Shown here piece by piece: positions 62,779 through 64,000 of a stretch of DNA of 64,000 nt. Numbering within the stretch: position 1 is the first letter of the stretch; each line of letters starts with the position of its first letter. A model generated the notes under the pieces. It was given only the letters and a program-made list of their open reading frames with translations. It ran no database searches and was not told where the DNA came from. Source of the stretch: Emticicia sp037153985 (lineage in GTDB: Bacteria; Bacteroidota; Bacteroidia; Cytophagales; Spirosomataceae); the NCBI RefSeq assembly GCF_037153985.1, contig NZ_JBBAYI010000005.1, positions 248,001-312,000 of the forward strand, in the 5' to 3' direction. The translations under genes were made by a program, and so were the position numbers.

Positions 62779-63431
62779 ATAAAAGAAGGTAGGTAGTCGG
62801 TAACTTGGTCAGAGGAACGACAGATTAATTATCCAATTCTGCTAAAGTAAGGTTCAATGGCATTATTTTATAAAGTATCGGACAAAGAATTTTTGACAAT
62901 AAAACATAAGATATTTAAAGAAGTAGGTATTCCTGCCCTTGAAAAAAACAGGTTTGTAAAATCACCCTTTTCGGGGATTTGGTTCGGAGAGTATGACCGC
63001 AATATTAATGGATATTCTTACGAGTTGTGTAGATTGTCAAACCAACACTATTTAGAAATTATTTCTGTTGATATTGTTAAAGGGGATGAGTGGATACAAA
63101 TACGCTTAAATATCTTTGAATTAAAACCAAATAATAATTCATTAAAAGAATTAAATGGTGTAGATGGAATACAATTTCATTTGCCTCCAAATAGTATAAC
63201 AAAAATGAGACTACGAATAGATGACTTTAAGGGGATGCCGTTATTCAGATTTGTAGAGCATAAAATTGGTACATATTATACTAAAAATGGCTTTGAAAGC
63301 GAAGTAGAAAAGTTGAGGAAATTGATTAAAAAGGACATGACCAATATAGACCATTTTGTAAAAAGGTGGCATGAGCTTCACACACCTTTAGTTACAGATT
63401 GGAAAGGGAATAAGATAGAATAATTAGCTTT
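62764..63431 (+). repeat. Tandem duplication, unit 1 (668 bp)
   Basis: The unit begins in the last codons of rnhB (GACCTGATGCTATGA) and covers the spacer and the whole unknown gene. The same start (GACCTCATGCTATGA) recurs at 63432. The spacers differ at only a few positions. Confidence 0.85.
62857..63423 (+). CDS. Unknown AT-rich gene, first copy of a diversifying tandem pair
   Basis: 188 residues, soluble, no signal peptide, family not recognised. N-terminus ALFYKVSDKEFL; the C-terminal half (VDGIQFHLPPNSI through KDMTNIDHF) carries many charged residues. The second copy 668 bases on is nearly identical at both ends but clearly different between residues 14 and 105. Repeated copies with a variable middle resemble immunity-type or effector-cognate gene arrays, but no toxin is visible in the window. 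Confidence 0.65.
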   Translation: MALFYKVSDKEFLTIKHKIFKEVGIPALEKNRFVKSPFSGIWFGEYDRNINGYSYELCRLSNQHYLEIISVDIVKGDEWIQIRLNIFELKPNNNSLKELNGVDGIQFHLPPNSITKMRLRIDDFKGMPLFRFVEHKIGTYYTKNGFESEVEKLRKLIKKDMTNIDHFVKRWHELHTPLVTDWKGNKIE

Positions 63432-64000
63432 GACCTCATGCTATGAATAAAAGAAGGTAGGTAGTCGGTAACTTGGTCAGAGGAACGACAGATTAATTAT
63501 CCAATTCTACTAAATTAAGGTTCAATGGCACTATTTTATAAAGTATCGGACAAAGAATTTCTGAAAATTAGAAGTAAAATTTTTACAGAAGCAGGTATCC
63601 CTGAATTAGAGAAAAATGGGTTTGAAAAATCACCCTTTTCGACTGCTTGGTTCGGAAGAAATAATTTGCAGGATTTTACTTATGAGTTGTGTAGAGTTGT
63701 TAACGGCTCATTGTTGGAAATCTTAGTAACTCATATTTCGAGAGGAGATAGTTGGATTCAAATCTACTTAAATGTTTTCAAATTAAATCCAGAGATAAAA
63801 AGTTGTGATGCTTTAAAAAATGTAGATGGAATACAATTTCATTTGCCTCCAAATAGTATAACAAAAATGAGACTACGAATAGATGACTTTAAGGGGATGC
63901 CGTTATTCAGATTTGTAGAGCATAAAATTGGTACATATTATACTAAAAATGGCTTTGAAAGCGAAGTAGAAAAGTTGAGGAAATTGATTAAAAAGGACAT
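63432..64000 (+). repeat. Tandem duplication, unit 2 (runs off the window)
   Basis: Starts with a remnant of the rnhB 3' end, then a spacer nearly identical to that of unit 1, and the second gene copy. From 63822 to 64000 it is identical, or nearly so, to 63160-63338. The offset there is 662, showing a two-codon deletion in the middle. Confidence 0.85.
63525..64000 (+). CDS. Unknown AT-rich gene, second copy (partial, 3' end beyond the window)
   Basis: 158 complete codons are visible. The start ALFYKVSDKEFLKIR matches the first copy, the middle (about 14-100) has many substitutions and lacks two codons, and from VDGIQFHLPP to the edge it is identical. The reading frame stays open, so it is a real, intact paralogue as far as can be seen. 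Confidence 0.65.
   Translation, partial: MALFYKVSDKEFLKIRSKIFTEAGIPELEKNGFEKSPFSTAWFGRNNLQDFTYELCRVVNGSLLEILVTHISRGDSWIQIYLNVFKLNPEIKSCDALKNVDGIQFHLPPNSITKMRLRIDDFKGMPLFRFVEHKIGTYYTKNGFESEVEKLRKLIKKD

Overview
The window looks like a chromosome segment from a Bacteroidota bacterium, most likely of the order Cytophagales. The evidence is a SusC/SusD pair, several very large FG-GAP/ASPIC-UnbV lipoproteins, Cys-containing lipoprotein signals, and recurrent promoters of the Bacteroidota type (-7 TAnnTTTG with a TTG/TTTG about 19-21 bases upstream). No tRNA, rRNA, CRISPR array or insertion sequence was recognised. Most of the window is moderately GC-balanced. Four patches are clearly richer in A+T and look acquired: about 23.5-24.7 kb, 27.5-29.6 kb, 35.5-37.8 kb and 62.8-64.0 kb.

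Layout. 0-5 kb: a TMTC-like membrane protein with TPRs, a YeeZ-like SDR and a polysaccharide flippase. 4.8-19.8 kb: one large leftward locus, susC then susD, an internal terminator, and three paralogous lipoproteins of about 1100 residues with FG-GAP/VCBS repeats and UnbV/ASPIC domains. 20.4-27.5 kb: a fused FAD/Fe-S glycolate/lactate-type dehydrogenase, an orphan exported protein, an esterase and leucyl aminopeptidase. 27.4-29.5 kb: an RloA/RloB (AbiL-like) candidate defence pair. 29.7-34.2 kb: a serine hydrolase and a BlaI/BlaR1-type pair whose promoter lies between two perfect 16-bp palindromes. 36.0-37.8 kb: an isolated GmrSD-like DUF262/DUF1524 protein.

39.2-57.7 kb is the metabolic core: an AraC regulator, then an eight-gene hydroxycinnamate operon (crotonase, feruloyl-CoA synthase-like ligase, core-MetE-like protein, two exported alpha/beta hydrolases, CouO-like amidohydrolase, exported DUF3237 protein, aromatic-acid MFS transporter), a second AraC regulator, and a divergent pcaHG-pcaB-pcaL-pobA-pcaIJ-pcaF operon. 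Read together, these genes could take p-coumarate (and partly ferulate) through 4-hydroxybenzoate and protocatechuate to succinyl-CoA and acetyl-CoA. Pairs of short direct repeats spaced exactly 21 bases lie upstream of pcaH and of a later SDR-AraC operon, in the position of a missing -33 box. This is the arrangement expected of AraC-family activator sites.

58-64 kb: SDR plus AraC operon, a tiny RNA-polymerase-alpha-CTD-like protein, an HD-domain protein, a MATE exporter, RNase HII, and a tandem duplication of an unknown AT-rich gene. The two copies of that gene are almost identical at the end but diverged in the middle, and the array runs off the edge of the window.
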